Of a stretch of DNA of 64,000 nt, positions 25,168 to 36,253 are shown in pieces. The stretch's first letter is position 1; every line of letters starts with the position of its first letter. Made by a program: the position numbers and the translations under genes. Source of the stretch: Pelecanus crispus (taxonomy: Eukaryota > Chordata > Aves > Pelecaniformes > Pelecanidae); contig NC_134676.1 of NCBI RefSeq assembly GCF_030463565.1, forward strand, positions 870,501 to 934,500. The letters are read 5' to 3'. A model generated the notes under the pieces. The model saw nothing but the letters and a program-made list of their open reading frames with translations, had not been told where the DNA came from and did no database searches.

Positions 25168-25572
25168 CTGCCGGGGGTCGCGCCGGGGGTCCCTGCCGGG
25201 GGTGCTGCCGGGGGTCCCGTCAGGGGTCGCTGCCGGGGGTCCCCGTTGGGGGTGTTGCCAGGGGTCTGCCGAGGGTGCTGCCGGGGGGTCCCTCCGGGGG
25301 TGCTGCCGGGGCTCCCTGCTGGGGGTCCCTGCCGGGGCTCCCTGCCGGGGGTGCCTGCCGGGGGTCCCTGCCGGGGGTGCCTGCCGGGGGTCACTGCCGG
25401 GGGCCCCTGCCGGGTTGCTGCCGGGGGTCCCCGCTGGGGGTGCTTCCGGGGGCCCCTGCCGGGGGTCCTTGCCGGGGGTGCTTCCGGGGGGTCCCTGCCG
25501 GGGGTCCTTGCCGGGGGTCCCGCCGGGGGTCCCCGCTGGGGGTGCTGCCGGGGGTCCCGCCGGGGGTCGCTG
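25168..25572. repeat. TGCCGGGGGTCCC 15-bp minisatellite
   Basis: About 400 bp of variants of GGGGGTCCCTGCCGG, with GTGCT, GTTGC and GCTCC variants, lies 0.65 kb downstream of ONECUT2 exon 1. The 15-bp unit keeps all frames open. Confidence 0.9.
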
Positions 25573-26216
25573 CCCCCCCGCCGCCGCCCGCCCCCGCGCA
25601 CGCAGAACAATGGGGGCTGCGGCGCCTCGCGACCGCGCCAGGGGGAGCCCGCGCGCCCTCCGCGGGACAATGCGGCCGGGGGGGCCGGGGGGTGCGGGAA
25701 CCGGGGGGGCTGCGGGGCCGGGGGCTGCGGGGCCGGGGGCTGCGGGGCTCCGGGGGTCTGCGCGGGGCCGCCCCCCGCCCCCCCGCCGCTCGTCCCGGCC
25801 CCGCCTGCCCCGGGGCCGCGGATCCCCCCCGCCGGGAGCGCTCAGCCCCTGCCGGCTGCTCCCGGGAGCGGCGTGAGGGGTGCTCGCTGCGAGCGCGGGG
25901 GGCGCGCAGGGACCCCTTCAGCACCCGGCCGGGGGGAGAGCTGCCGGGGGGAGAGCTGCCCCGGCCCCGCCGCCCGGCCCCGGCCGCCCCCGCAGCCCCG
26001 CCGAGCCCCGCCGGGGCCGGCGCTGGGGGAGGCGGGGGCCGCGGGTCCCGGTCCGGCGGGAGCGGGCGAGGCGGGGCGCGGGGAGGGGAGGCCGCCGGGC
26101 CGGGGCCGGTGCCGGTGCCGGTGCCGGTGCCGGCGGGGAGCGCTGGGCTCCCGGGGCGGCGCGGGGGGGGTCCCCGCTGCCCGCCGGCCTCCCGCGGGGC
26201 GCCGGCCCGCACCTAC

Positions 26217-27381
26217 CTGCCAGCCTGAGGGCCGACATCCTCTGGAACTCCGGCTCCTGCAGCCACTTCCACATCCTCCGGAAGGTTTCCCGGCCGGACT
26301 TGAGTTTACTCCAAGGCTTGGGGTTGCGCAGCAAGTCCGAGAGGGTGCCCTGCGAGCGGCACAGCACCCGCTGGGCGAAGATGGCCTGCGGGATGCTGTA
26401 GCGCTTCAGCTCCGCCGTGATCCTTTGTGCCACTTCTTTGGTGTTGATCTCCTCCAGCTGCCCCGAGCCGCTCACCTGCGAGCCCGAGGAGGAGGAGGGC
26501 GGCCGGTCCCGGGCGGCGGGCAGCGCGGGGCCGTGGGGCGGCGGGGGGCCGTGGGGCGCGGCGTGGTGCATGCCGTTCAGGTGGGGCATCATGGCGGGGG
26601 GCGTCGCCAGCCCCCGGGAGAGGTGCTGGTCCCCCCGCGCCAGCATGGCGGCGTGGGCGTCGAAGTTGGGGCCCAGCATCTTCTCGTGGCCCGGCGGCCC
26701 GTAGGCGTGGAGGCCCTGCTGGGCGTTGTGGAGGGGGCCCAGCCCGTTGCCCAGCGGCGAGAGGCTCTGCCCCATGCCGGGCATCTCCTTGTAGGGCCCG
26801 TAGAGGTTGTTGACGGCGGGCAGCCCGCGCTCGTCCCGCATGAGGGCGAAGCTGCCGCCCACGTTGCCCGAGAGGCGCTGGTGGTGGTGGTGGTGGTGGT
26901 GGGCGTGCGGGTGGGCGTGCGGGTGGTGGAACTTGTCGGAGACGGTGGAGATGGGCGGCAGGGGCTGGAGTGGCGTCAGGGTGGTGTAGGTGCTGCTCAT
27001 GCCCATGCCGGGCGGCGAGGACTCGCAGGGCATGCTCATGGCGTGGTGCAGCGGGATGGAGAGCTCGGGGCGGTACTCGGCGGCGCCGTCCAGCAGCGAG
27101 GCCATGCTGGACACCATGGCGGGCCGGCCGGCGGCGGGGGCCAGCTCCTGGTGCGGCGGCGGCGGCGGAGGCGGCGGCGGCGGCGGCGGCGGCGGGGGGG
27201 GCACCCGGAGCGGCCCGGCGCTGCGGCCGCCGTGGTGGGGGCTGGGGCTGCCCATCAGCTCCGGCTCATGGCCGGCCGCCCCGTGCAGGCTGCCCAGCGG
27301 CTCCATCGCCATCTCGGGGTTCATGGCGCAGGCACCCGGCTCCCCGGCGAGGCATCGACGGCCGCCGCGGCCGCTCCTCAT
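26217..27381 (-). CDS. ONECUT2: ONECUT2 exon 1 (start, Pro/His-rich N-terminus, CUT domain)
   Basis: This exon encodes residues 1-388 and the first base of codon 389. Visible domains: a 16-proline run (61-76) from a GCC/GGC triplet array; the conserved ONECUT block STYTTLTPLQPLPPISTVSDKF (about 129-151) and a His-rich run (152-167); and a single CUT DNA-binding domain (about 307-388) including QEPEFQRMSALRLA. It ends at a GTAGGT donor. The start at 27381 was chosen because the 19 residues before the inner Met (MNPE) match human ONECUT2 in length and share RCL and CAM. The inner ATG (27324-27322) has a better Kozak context and is the alternative start. Expected role: nuclear activator in neurons, liver and endocrine pancreas. 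The predicted total of 483 residues is slightly short of human (about 504) because Gly-rich and Ala-rich runs are missing. Confidence 0.96.
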
Positions 27382-27389
27382 TCACTCAT
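27378..27389 (-). promoter_or_regulatory. Three-codon uORF overlapping the upstream ONECUT2 start
   Basis: On the minus strand ATG AGT GAA TGA (27389-27378) encodes Met-Ser-Glu. Its stop overlaps the ATG at 27381 as ATGA. This minimal uORF could permit reinitiation at 27381, or favour initiation at the inner ATG 27324. It matters only if the transcript begins upstream of 27389, which the promoter position suggests. Confidence 0.55.
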
Positions 27390-27760
27390 TGGGGGCGGGG
27401 GGCGGCGGCCGCCCCGGGGCCGCCCGCTCCGCCGGCCCCGCGGGCAGCGGGCGCTCAGCCGGGCCTGCGCCGGCCCCGCGCCATGTCCTCGCCTCGCCGC
27501 CGCCGCCGCCGTCTGCGGGCGGCGGGAGCTGTCCAGGGCGCGCTGCGCGCTCCGCCTGGCCGCGCCCGCGGGGCCGGGCCTGCGCCGCTGACGGGCGGCG
27601 CGGCCGGGGCGGGGCGGGGCGGCCAATGGCGGGGCGGGGCGGGGCGGCGGCGCCAATGGCGGCGCGGCGGGGGCGGGGCGGGGCGGGGCGGCGGCGCCAA
27701 TGGCGGCGCGGGCGGGGCGGGGCGGGCCGGCAGCGGACGGGCGCTTAAAGGCGCCGCGGC
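27382..27760 (-). promoter_or_regulatory. ONECUT2 CpG-island promoter with CCAAT/GC-box repeats
   Basis: Three CCAAT boxes (plus-strand orientation) lie at 27623-27627, 27653-27657 and 27697-27701. Each is followed by ATGGCGG, YY1-like, and by runs of GGGGCGGGGC Sp1 boxes. The repeated CCAATGGCGGGGCGGGG module looks locally duplicated. The boxes lie about 240-320 bp upstream of the 27381 ATG. No TATA box was seen for the minus strand. A CTTAAAG at 27744-27750 could serve transcription in the plus direction, so the island may be bidirectional. The broader CpG-rich zone covers about 25.6-28.1 kb. Confidence 0.7.
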
Positions 27761-28099
27761 TCTTTGTAGCCGCGCGGGTTGGGGGGGCGCTCGCCCGGCT
27801 CGCCGGTGCCCCGCCAGCCCCGCGCTCCCGGCTGCCCGCCGCGCAGGTGTCGCTTTGTGCGGAGGCGGCCATGGGGGGCCGGGGGGCCATGTCTCCCGCT
27901 CGGCTGCTCGGTTCCCCCTCCGGCCGCCGCCCCCGCGGGGAGACCGCCCTCGGGGCTCGGCCCCCGGCGGCAGCGGGTCCCGGCGCCCGCGGCAGCGGGG
28001 ATGCCTGGCCCGGCGCTTGCCCGGCGGAGCAGCGTGCGAGGTGCGGGCAGAGCCCCGGCGCGCAGCCCAGCCCCGCAGCATGCCGCGGCCGGCGGGGCG

Positions 28100-28490
28100 G
28101 GGGTCCCGCTCCCCGGGGTCCCGCTCCCGGGGGTTTCCCGCTCCCGAGGGTCCCGCTCCCGCGGTGTCCTGCTCTCCGGGGGGTCCCGCTCCCGGGGGGT
28201 GCCGCTCCCGAGGGTCCTGCTCCCGAGGGTCCCGCTCCCCGGGGTCCCGCTCCCGCGGTGTCCTGCTCCCCGTGGGTCCCATTGCCCGTGGGTCCCGCTC
28301 CCGGGGGGTCCCGCTCCCGAGGGGTCCCGCTCCCAAGGGTCCTGCTCCCGGGGGTCCCGCTCCCGACGGTCCCGCTCCCGAGGGTCCTGCTCCGGAGGGG
28401 TCCCACTCCCGAGGGGTCCTGCTCCCCGTGAGTCCCATTGCCCGTGGGTCCCGCTCCCGGGGGGTCCCGCTCCCGGCGGTCCTGCTCCGC
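28100..28490. repeat. TCCCGCTCCCGGGGG minisatellite
   Basis: Units of GGTCCCGCTCCCGAGG, GGTCCTGCTCCCG and GTGGGTCCCATTGCCC are arrayed over about 390 bp upstream of the ONECUT2 promoter. Two longer blocks (near 28257-28330 and 28416-28476) share the order GTCCTGCTCCCCGTG...CCCATTGCCCGTGGGTCCCGCTCC, indicating a higher-order duplication. Confidence 0.88.
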
Positions 28491-29157
28491 ACGGCCGGGC
28501 CGGGCTAACAGCACCCGCGCTGTTCTGCTGCACTCTTTGCTTTTTTAAACCAAGGCGCAGTGTTGGTCTGCGTTCTTAATTGCATTAAAGATGCAGAAAG
28601 TACGGCTTGGTCCAAACGTGTCATGAGCGCGGAGCAGTGAATGAACTGACGCGGTCACAAAAGGAATCCGCGTCGCCGTGTCACTTTGCTTTCGCCCAAG
28701 TGCATGATTCCTCCCGCCGGTGCACGCGCACCCCCCGCCATACGCACGCCTCTTCCCCCGTTGGGAGGACAAGCGGCCTCCCCAGGCCCCCCCGAGCCCC
28801 TGCCTGCAAGGAGGCTGAGCCGAGCGCCACGAATCGGGTTTGAACTATTTTACGTTTGCCCTTGCCAAAAAAACCATCTGGCGCGCGATTGCAGGGCCAT
28901 CGATTGGGAGCTGCGAGCGAGCCCCTGTGCTGACCCAGCGTGGCACTGGCAGCCAGCTTCGCTCTGAGCTGCGCCCGCCCCAGCTCCGAAGGTTCCCGAG
29001 CGCCCTGTGCCCCGGGGATGTCACCGCACACAGCGTCGGCGCCGCGGGGACTGTGGGGAGAGCCCTGGCACGGAGCTGGAAAACGGGGACCTGCCTTCTC
29101 TTGCCAGTCCCTGCGCCGCTGGCACGCTCCACTGCAGGGCACCCGTGTTGAGACGTG

Positions 29158-30272
29158 TTGGCTGTGCCACGCCATCACAGGCTGGGCCGTGCCGGGCTGT
29201 GCCACACCATGCCGGGCTGTGCCATGTTATCCCAGGTGCTGGACTGTGCCACACTGTGCTGCACCATGCCACACCATGCCAGGCTGTGCCATGCTATCCC
29301 AGGTGCTGAAACTGTGCCGCACCGTGCTGCACCCTGTCAGGCTGTGCCATGTTATCCCAGGTGCTGGACTGTGCCGCACTGTGCCAGGCTGTGCCATGCT
29401 ATCCCAGGCTCTGGGCTGTGCCACACCGTGCCGGTCTGTGCCATGTTATCCCAAGCACTGGACTGTGCTGCACCATGCTGCACCGTGCCAGGCTGTGCCA
29501 TGTTATCCCAGGCTGGGCCGTGCCGGACTGTGCCAGACTGTGCTGCACCGTGCCAGGCTGTGCCATGTTATCCCAGGCTGGGCCGTGCCATACTGTGCCA
29601 GACTGTGCTGCACCGTGCCAGGCTGTGCCATGTTATCCCAGGCTGGGCTGTGCTGGACTGTGCCACACCGTGCCAGGCTGTGCCGTGTTATCCCAGGCTG
29701 GGCTGTGCCGGACTGTGCCGTACTGTGCCAGGCTGTGCCATACTGTGCCAGGCTGTGCCGCACCGTGCCAGGCTGTGCCGTGTTATCCCAGGCTGGGCTG
29801 TGCTGGACTGTGCTGCACCGTGCCAGGCTATGCCATGCTATCCCAGGCTGGGCCGTGCCGGACTGTGCCAGACTGTGCTGCACCGTGCCAGGCTGTGCCG
29901 TGTTATCCCAGGCTGGGCTGTGCTGGACTGTGCTGCACCGTGCCAGGCTGTGCCATGCTATCCCAGGCTCTGGGCTGTGCCACACCGTGCCAGTCTGTGC
30001 CATGTTATCCCAAGCACTGGACTGTGCTCAACCATGCTGCACCGTGCCAGGCTGTGCCATGTTATCCCAGGCTGGGCTGTGCTGGACTGTGCTGTACTGT
30101 GCCAGGCTGTGCTGTACTGTGCCAGGCTGTGCCGTACTGTGCCAGACTGTGCCGCACCGTGCCAGGCTGTGCCATGTTATTCCCAGGCTGGGCCGTGCCG
30201 GACTGTGCTGCACCGTGCCAGGCTGTGCCGGAGTGTACCATGCCGTGCTGAGCCATGCCGTGCTGGAGCGTA
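29158..30272. repeat. 1.1-kb decamer-based minisatellite (GCCAGGCTGT GCCATGTTAT CCCAGGCTGG)
   Basis: The array is made of 10-bp words (GCCAGGCTGT, GCCATGTTAT, CCCAGGCTGG, GCTGTGCTGG, ACTGTGCTGC, ACCGTGCCAG) in longer recurring orders of 60-70 bp. Frames on both strands stay open, giving Cys/Pro/His-rich or Gln/His/Ser-rich artefact proteins. Confidence 0.93.
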
Positions 30273-31269
30273 GGGCTGTAGTGTGTCGTGCCAGGCCATG
30301 CAGCAGCTCCCAGCCGTGTGGTTCCCCTCGCTGCCTCCGCCCCCTGCTCGGCTTTAATCAGTAACGCAGAGACTCGCGTTTTTGTCATCCTTATCTCGGC
30401 CCTGATAACCATCGCTACGTTTGTAAAGGTCCCACCCCCACTGTGTCTTTCCAGTAACAAAACGGTGAAAAAAATGGAGGGGAACGTCACCTTTTTGATC
30501 GGATCAGTGAGAGTTCAGCCTGGGTTGGACGCTGGGGAGTAAAATTCTGAAAAGGGCCAAGGGGGAGAGGTGTGCGGGCACGGTGTGGCGGGGGCTGCGG
30601 GGAGCCGAGGGCAGGGTGGGCAGTGCCGTGGGCAGCGTGCCGAGCCAACCCGCCTGGGTACGGGCACGGGCAGGGATGGGTGCTGGGCACCCCTCTGCTT
30701 TGGGACATGCAGGAATACCGTGGGCTTGTAAAGAAATGCAGCGGGCGAGTGAGAATGGCTGAGTCCAGCCCCAAACCGGCTGTATTTTATATTCTTCTGA
30801 CACCACTTCTTACCAGACCCCTCACCAGGACACCCAGGGTCTCTTTACAGGCGGGTCACATATGATAGCACCCAGTTTCCCTATAGATTTCCACTATGGA
30901 TCCCAAAGGCTAATGATCCATTTCTCTCCACACCGCCGTCCCCGTGCGTCTCTGGAGCTCACGGTATTTCCAAGCTGCCTTTTGGCACTAACCGAGTGTG
31001 CACAAAATGAAGCTCCCCCCTACCCCAGCTACCCCTGCTGTTGTCAGCCTGTGGTGGAAAAGAGAAAAGGAAGGAAGAAGAAAAAGAGAGCCCCGGCGTG
31101 AGGTGCCTTTGTTCAGGGCAAGTTATGCGTGAAATCTTTTTGTCCTTCCTAAAGGAAGCAAAAGTTGCAGTTGATTTGGGGAAAAGAGAGGCAAGGGCAG
31201 CCCTCCGGAGGTGGAGGTGCAGCGGTGGGCAGATCCCGATGGGAGCAGGTGCCACAGATGTGCTGGTAT

Positions 31270-31450
31270 CCTTTTCCTTCCTTTTTTCCCTTTTCCTTTT
31301 CCTTTTCCTTTTCCTTTTCCTTTTCCTTTTCCTTTTCCTTTTCCTTTTCCTTCTCCTTCTCCTTTTTTCCTTCTCCTTTTCCTTTTTTCCTTCTCCTTTT
31401 CCTTTTCCTTTTTTTCCTCTTCCCCTTCCCCTTCCCCTTCCCCTTTCCCA
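31270..31450. repeat. (CCTTTT)n microsatellite
   Basis: The array begins with degenerate TTCC, then about 14 perfect hexamers CCTTTT, then CCTTCT/CCTTTTTT variants and a CCCCTT end. Spurious Phe/Ser or Lys/Glu/Gly frames result. Confidence 0.95.
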
Positions 31451-31469
31451 GAAGAGCTGGGGTTGGAAG

Positions 31470-34400
31470 GCACCTCTGGCGACGAGGCACTCCATCCCCG
31501 GCTCAGACCGTGTCACCGAGCGCGAGCTGGTGGCAGGACACGCTTTTGTCGGTACTCAGCTCCATCCCCTCCCGGGAACCAAGCAGAACTCTCTTACAGA
31601 GCGGGAACCGGTACCTAGAAATTAAGATTAATCATACTTTGAATTTTAGCTCCGTAGGATCGCAAAGATCTTCTAACACGTTTCATAACTTAAATGAAAT
31701 ACAACTTTTTGTTGAGCAAAAAATGAGCTGCGCTGTTTTCCTTGATTGTGTATTGATCCCCTTTTCTCGCAAAAAGCCAGCTGCATTCAGCGCTCTCAGT
31801 AGGCACCTAGCCCCTCTTTTTGTTAGCTGGGGGGGTACTTGGCTTTAGTGGGGTCTATGCCGGTGGGCGTGAGACTTGGAACTCCCATAACCCAGCAGGA
31901 GCCCTGAGATTTGTGGATAATGTGGCAGTTTATTACCACTGCAGGCGAATGTGTATTGCTCCATGCTGGGGGCTGTCACTCCCGGCTGCCTGAGCCTCAG
32001 TCTCCCCCATCTTTGGGACGAGCTGGTTTGCTAAGCGTTTTGAGTCGAACTGGGCAGCTGCTCTGGGTGACAACTGGTTGCTATTACTGCAATTATTAAT
32101 TGCTGGGTGCGCTTGGGCTGCCTCTAGGCTACTTTATTTGCTCAAAGTGCCGCAGAGTTTTCTCTCCTAAAAATAACAAAAAAATCAAGGCTCCCATTGC
32201 GGACAATGCCCGCTGGGGATGTGGCTTTACCCCGGCTTCACGGGCAGGGAGAACCAGTCTCGGCAGAGCGAGAGCCGGAGCGCTCCGGCCGCAGGGAGCA
32301 GGGCTGCCGTGCGCCCGCCGCAGGCTGGTGCCGGGGGGCTGCGTTTGCCAGCGCCTTCGGAGGGCTGGCCCGCGCCTCTCATTTCAATCCATTATGCTCT
32401 CGCGAAGTTAACAGAGGAAAGATGAGAAATTGATCCCCCCCACCCCCGCCATGATGACAAAATGATATTTTCAAAATTCAGGCGATAAGGCCTGACTTTG
32501 ACCTTTTCTTTTTAAACCAGCGCCTGATTATTGCCTTCCATGATTCTGTTCCATTACACATGGCAGCGGCTAGCTCTGGCGCCTTGCCAAACCGACGTCA
32601 AAATCATGCCCGGTAGTCAACCCGCAAACGTATAAATACCAACGCACAGCGTGGTTGTAACTGTGCGGCTCTGCTCGCCTGCGGCGTTGCCCGTCCTCTG
32701 CCTGCCGTCTTGCAGCCGGCAGGCAGCACCGGCGCTGCCAAGGGGGCTGCGAAGCCCCGGGGCTGCCGTCAGCCCCGCTGGAGACGGTGCGAGGGAGAGC
32801 TCTGCCCTTCTTGCCCCGTGGCTGCCGCCTGCTCCGGCATCCGCCACGGGGCTCCCCGAGACCCCCGCGCCCGTTAAACCTTTTCCCCCTGTGCGATGGA
32901 GGGTGCTCGGGTGTCCTTTGGCACCCACGCCAAACGCAGCCCTGCCGTCAGCCCTGTCGCAGCAGCAGGCGTGGGCACGGCTGGCGGGAGCGGTGCCGGA
33001 GAGCCAGGGCGGCCGGTCGCTGCTTCCACCCTAACGAGCTTCGGCTGCCCAGCGGGAAGCGGCGTTCCCTGCCTGCATGGCTGCCTTTGCCAGAGGCTTT
33101 CCCTCCCCTTTGCAGGGAGGGAGGTTTCTTTGTTAGCTTTCCTCCTTCTCCCTGCCTGCAGCCAGGACTCTCCGAGATGCTGCCGGGTGCCCTCTCTGCC
33201 CCTGAAACCGGCAGCGGTGCCCGGCGGCCGGCGGGATGGGATGGACCTGGGGGCTGACCTGGCCTGGCCGCATTCGCCCCAGGCTTTCTTGCTCGGCATC
33301 CTTTTTTTGGCTGTGGCTCCCCCGGGTATTTGAATTTTAATTCCTCTCCTCTTGTTCACCAGGGTTTCGCCTCTGCAGTTTCTTCCAGCGCCCACACCCA
33401 TCTCTGAGCACGGGGAAGAGAAAGCCCTGGCCCTTCAGCGCTGCGAAACTGCCCGTGAAAGGGAGAGTCCGGAGCTGCATCACTGTGCTCACAGCCCTGC
33501 ACGCCCCGCTCGCGCTAGCGCAGGACGTGCCACAGGCACGGGTGAGCTTTCCCTTAAAATAGCCAGCACGAGCCGGCCAGGGACGGCACACATAATTTTC
33601 ACCTGTTTTTAAAACAAATATTTTCTTTTGGTGTTTTGAAATTGCTGTCGCAAGTCCGTCCTGCTCTGCAGAGGGGCCGGCCCCGGCCCCTCATGACATC
33701 TTCCCAGTGACGGCAGCGCGGCTGGGCACGGGTCCGGAGGGGACGTAAACCCGTATTGGCCCCGGGTGTATCTGCTGCCCAGGGACTAAGTTTTGCTCTT
33801 GAGAAGCAGAACCAACCTTCCTCATGATTTTTCTCCTCCCAGACAGGATTTCAGTTATTTAGAAGTAAAAAAAACAGTTGGACAATATAGGATTTTTTTT
33901 TCCCCAGAGTTTTTTGGGGGGCAGTTTAGAGGGTGAAACAGGCCTGAGAAAGCTGTATCCAGCTTTATCAGTGCAAACTGATAATCAGGAAAAATGGCTC
34001 AGGGGCTACCCGGGGGAAGCGAGCTCCCAGCCGGGCTGCTTGCCTCCCCTGCCAGCACCCTCCGGCCCTGGCAGCAAGGGGCAGAGGCTCTGGGGAGCCT
34101 TCCTCGGATTTATCAGTGGGAAGATGAAGGAGAGCATTTTCTCCTCTCCCATCACTACACCAGAAATCGGGATACGGGGCAATTAAATCCCAGCCTGAGT
34201 GGCACTGGCAGGGCTGCTCTTGCTGGGGGTTCCCCGAGCAGCCGCCAGCCCCAGTGCCCCTGTCCCCGGGCGTCCTCACCAGGCAGCACCCCAGATTTTT
34301 TAGGGATGGGCAGCGAAGCCCCCGTGCACGGGGTGCCGGGTGGAGGCGAGGGACCGGGGCAGCGGGCGGGTGGTTGCTCGCTCGGGTTTTGTGCTCCATG

Positions 34401-35914
34401 CCTCTCACGGAGAGCCCCGGCTCGGTGCACCCCAGACTCTGCTGCGAGAGGGGCAGCGGGGCCATCCCGGCGTGGCTGATGGCACACTTGGCTGGCGAGG
34501 GCCACGGTTAAAGATTAAAACTGGCTCCAGTTTGCAATATTTATCTTGGGAGCAGGAGGGCCCCGGCTTGTTTGGTTTGTGGGAAGTGTTGGGAAATGGT
34601 GACGCTGGCGCGGAGACACCCGACCGGGCTGGCGCCCGCCGGGGCGCGGTGTCCCGGCAGGCCCCGCGCGGCGAGCGGGGGACGCGGCGGCGCTGGCGAC
34701 GCGGGCAGGATGGGACAAAACCCAAGGGAGGGGCCCGCGTCAATGGGTGCACCCCAGGGCGGTGACGCGGCCGCTCCCCTCCCACGCTGTGCCCCATGTC
34801 CTGCCCCTCAAATGGAGACGGTGGCCCCTGCCTCTCGCCCAGGATCGTTTCAAGGATAAATATATCAGATATATTAGATATTAGCGATGGGGAGCATGTA
34901 ACTAGCATAGGCAGATAATGCTCTTTCATTTATATCGCGCTAAACCTTACCTACTAAAACATTTTTTCAAAGATGAATAGCCGGTTGTCCAAACTAACTA
35001 GCCCTGCTCTGCAAACACCCACACAGATGCGCGAGCCCTCCAGTTCATACGGAAGCGTGGGGTTTAAACGTGTTTCGGTGGTGAGAGCGCCTGACGCGCG
35101 CAAGGGTGGCAAAGGTTCTTCAGGAGCTGACTTGCATTTGTGCCAGGCAAGCCTCTCCGGAGCAATTTGCGCATCAGGACAAACCCAGAGCAAGCTGTCC
35201 CAGGCAGAGATGTCCCGAGGTGGGTTCGAGTGCCGGCCGCATTCAGAGAGCAGAAATGCGCTGAGGAACGGGGCTTGGGCCGGCGCGGGCAGGAGGTCTC
35301 AGTCAGCCCCATCCCTGCGAGTTTTACCCCGATGTTACTCCTGCCGCGGCAGTCGGCCACTATATTTAAAATCAGATTGAACGCAGTAGTATAAAATGTG
35401 CTGTGGAATGCTGACCCTGCGTTAACTGGGAGGGAACCAGGCTATGTGACAGCTGATTTTCGTATATACGATTTTACAGTGAGTTGCTGGAAACCAGTTA
35501 GAATTTTTAGGTATTCTGGTTAGCACCTAAACTGTCACTTTTTACAGAATTTTGGGGTTCGGTACCCCCAAAATATCCCATAGCGACTATTGCTAGGCAA
35601 TAAACGCTGACAATGCAGATGGATTCGGCAATTGTCCCGCCGCCGCCGGGGCTTCGGTGAGTCTGAAAGGGGGATGGGAGGGAGCCAGGACACTCCTGCG
35701 CTGCTCTCACAGGCACTGAAACGGGCAGTAAGGAGGAATTTGTAGGTACAGGGAGGATGTTTGGACATCCTCTTAATTTCATAATGGCCTGAAAGGATCC
35801 GATACCCACAAGCTGCCTATAATAAAAGACGAGAGATCCAAAGCACATATTTAGCGGTGGGGAAATAACCACTGTGAGAACTTAGAAATAAGGCAGCGGT
35901 CTCTGCAGCAGCAC
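31470..35914. other. Intergenic unique sequence; possible regulatory DNA
   Basis: No gene was recognised. 32410-32640 is an AT-rich, repeat-free stretch with a nuclear-receptor DR1-like site and is the best enhancer candidate. A short stretch near 31985-32030 (GCTGCCTGAGCCTCAGTCTCCCCCATCT) recalls a MIR SINE core, at low confidence. The remainder alternates GC-rich and mixed sequence with short poly(T/A) runs. Confidence 0.4.
32493..32506 (-). promoter_or_regulatory. DR1 nuclear-receptor site (HNF4/COUP-TF/RXR type), candidate
   Basis: The minus strand reads AAAGGTCAAAGTCA, two AGGTCA-like half sites spaced by one base. It sits in a repeat-free AT-rich stretch about 5 kb upstream of ONECUT2. 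HNF4 and ONECUT factors act in one hepatic and pancreatic network, so a regulatory role is plausible but unproved. Confidence 0.35.
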
Positions 35915-35995
35915 AAGTCCTTAAATCAGTCAGTTTAAGATCTTAAAGTCCTTAAATCAGTCAGCTTAAAATCTTAAAGTCCTTCAATCAACCAG
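35915..35995. repeat. 31-bp tandem repeat, about 2.6 copies
   Basis: AAGTCCTTAAATCAGTCAG...TCTTA repeats with a 31-bp period (starts at 35915, 35946 and 35977), the third copy partial. Confidence 0.85.
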
Positions 35996-36253
35996 CGCTG
36001 CCTTTCAGCTGCAGCACACGGGCACGGCGCCCGAGCCCCTGCGCGACGTGCTTGGGGCAGTGCGATGCTCCCCTGGCCCGGGGTCTGCCACGGCCCCTGC
36101 CAGCCCGAGAGGCTCTGTCGCTGTGAGTTCACGTGGGCTTCCGAAAACGCACGGCGGAGTTCCTCCAGGAGCCCATAAGGACGCCAAGCAGTGTTGGGGC
36201 AAGCAGCAAGTCCTGCCTTGGCCTGGGAACTGGCCACGAGGCAGAAATAGAGC

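Larger units (their letters stand above)
7976..26216 (-). other. ONECUT2: ONECUT2 intron 1 (18.2 kb)
   Basis: The intron is defined by a GTAGGT donor at 26216-26211 and a CCCAG acceptor at 7978-7976, in the same position (between CUT domain and homeodomain) as in other ONECUT genes. Contents: about 8.0-12.7 kb is unique sequence with poly(A/T) runs near 9260 and 9405. 12.76-13.55 kb holds two CR1 fragments. 14.7-15.3 and 18.0-19.5 kb are AT-rich, repeat-poor stretches that may include conserved enhancers. 19.9-25.6 kb is dominated by minisatellites and simple repeats, listed separately. No additional coding exon was recognised. Confidence 0.9.

Noticed and set aside
24777-27591. Plus-strand frames of 483 and 781 codons across ONECUT2 exon 1
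   Set aside because: Antisense shadows of the GC-rich ONECUT2 exon and of the 15-bp repeat. The minus strand has the conserved CUT protein and splice sites.
28940-30364. 474-codon Cys/Pro-rich plus-strand frame resembling a metallothionein-like or keratin-associated protein
   Set aside because: It is the decamer minisatellite; Cys spacing merely follows the repeat period and other frames are equally open.
31985-32030. MIR SINE core-like string
   Set aside because: Only about 25 bases match from memory. Mentioned as a low-confidence note, not annotated.
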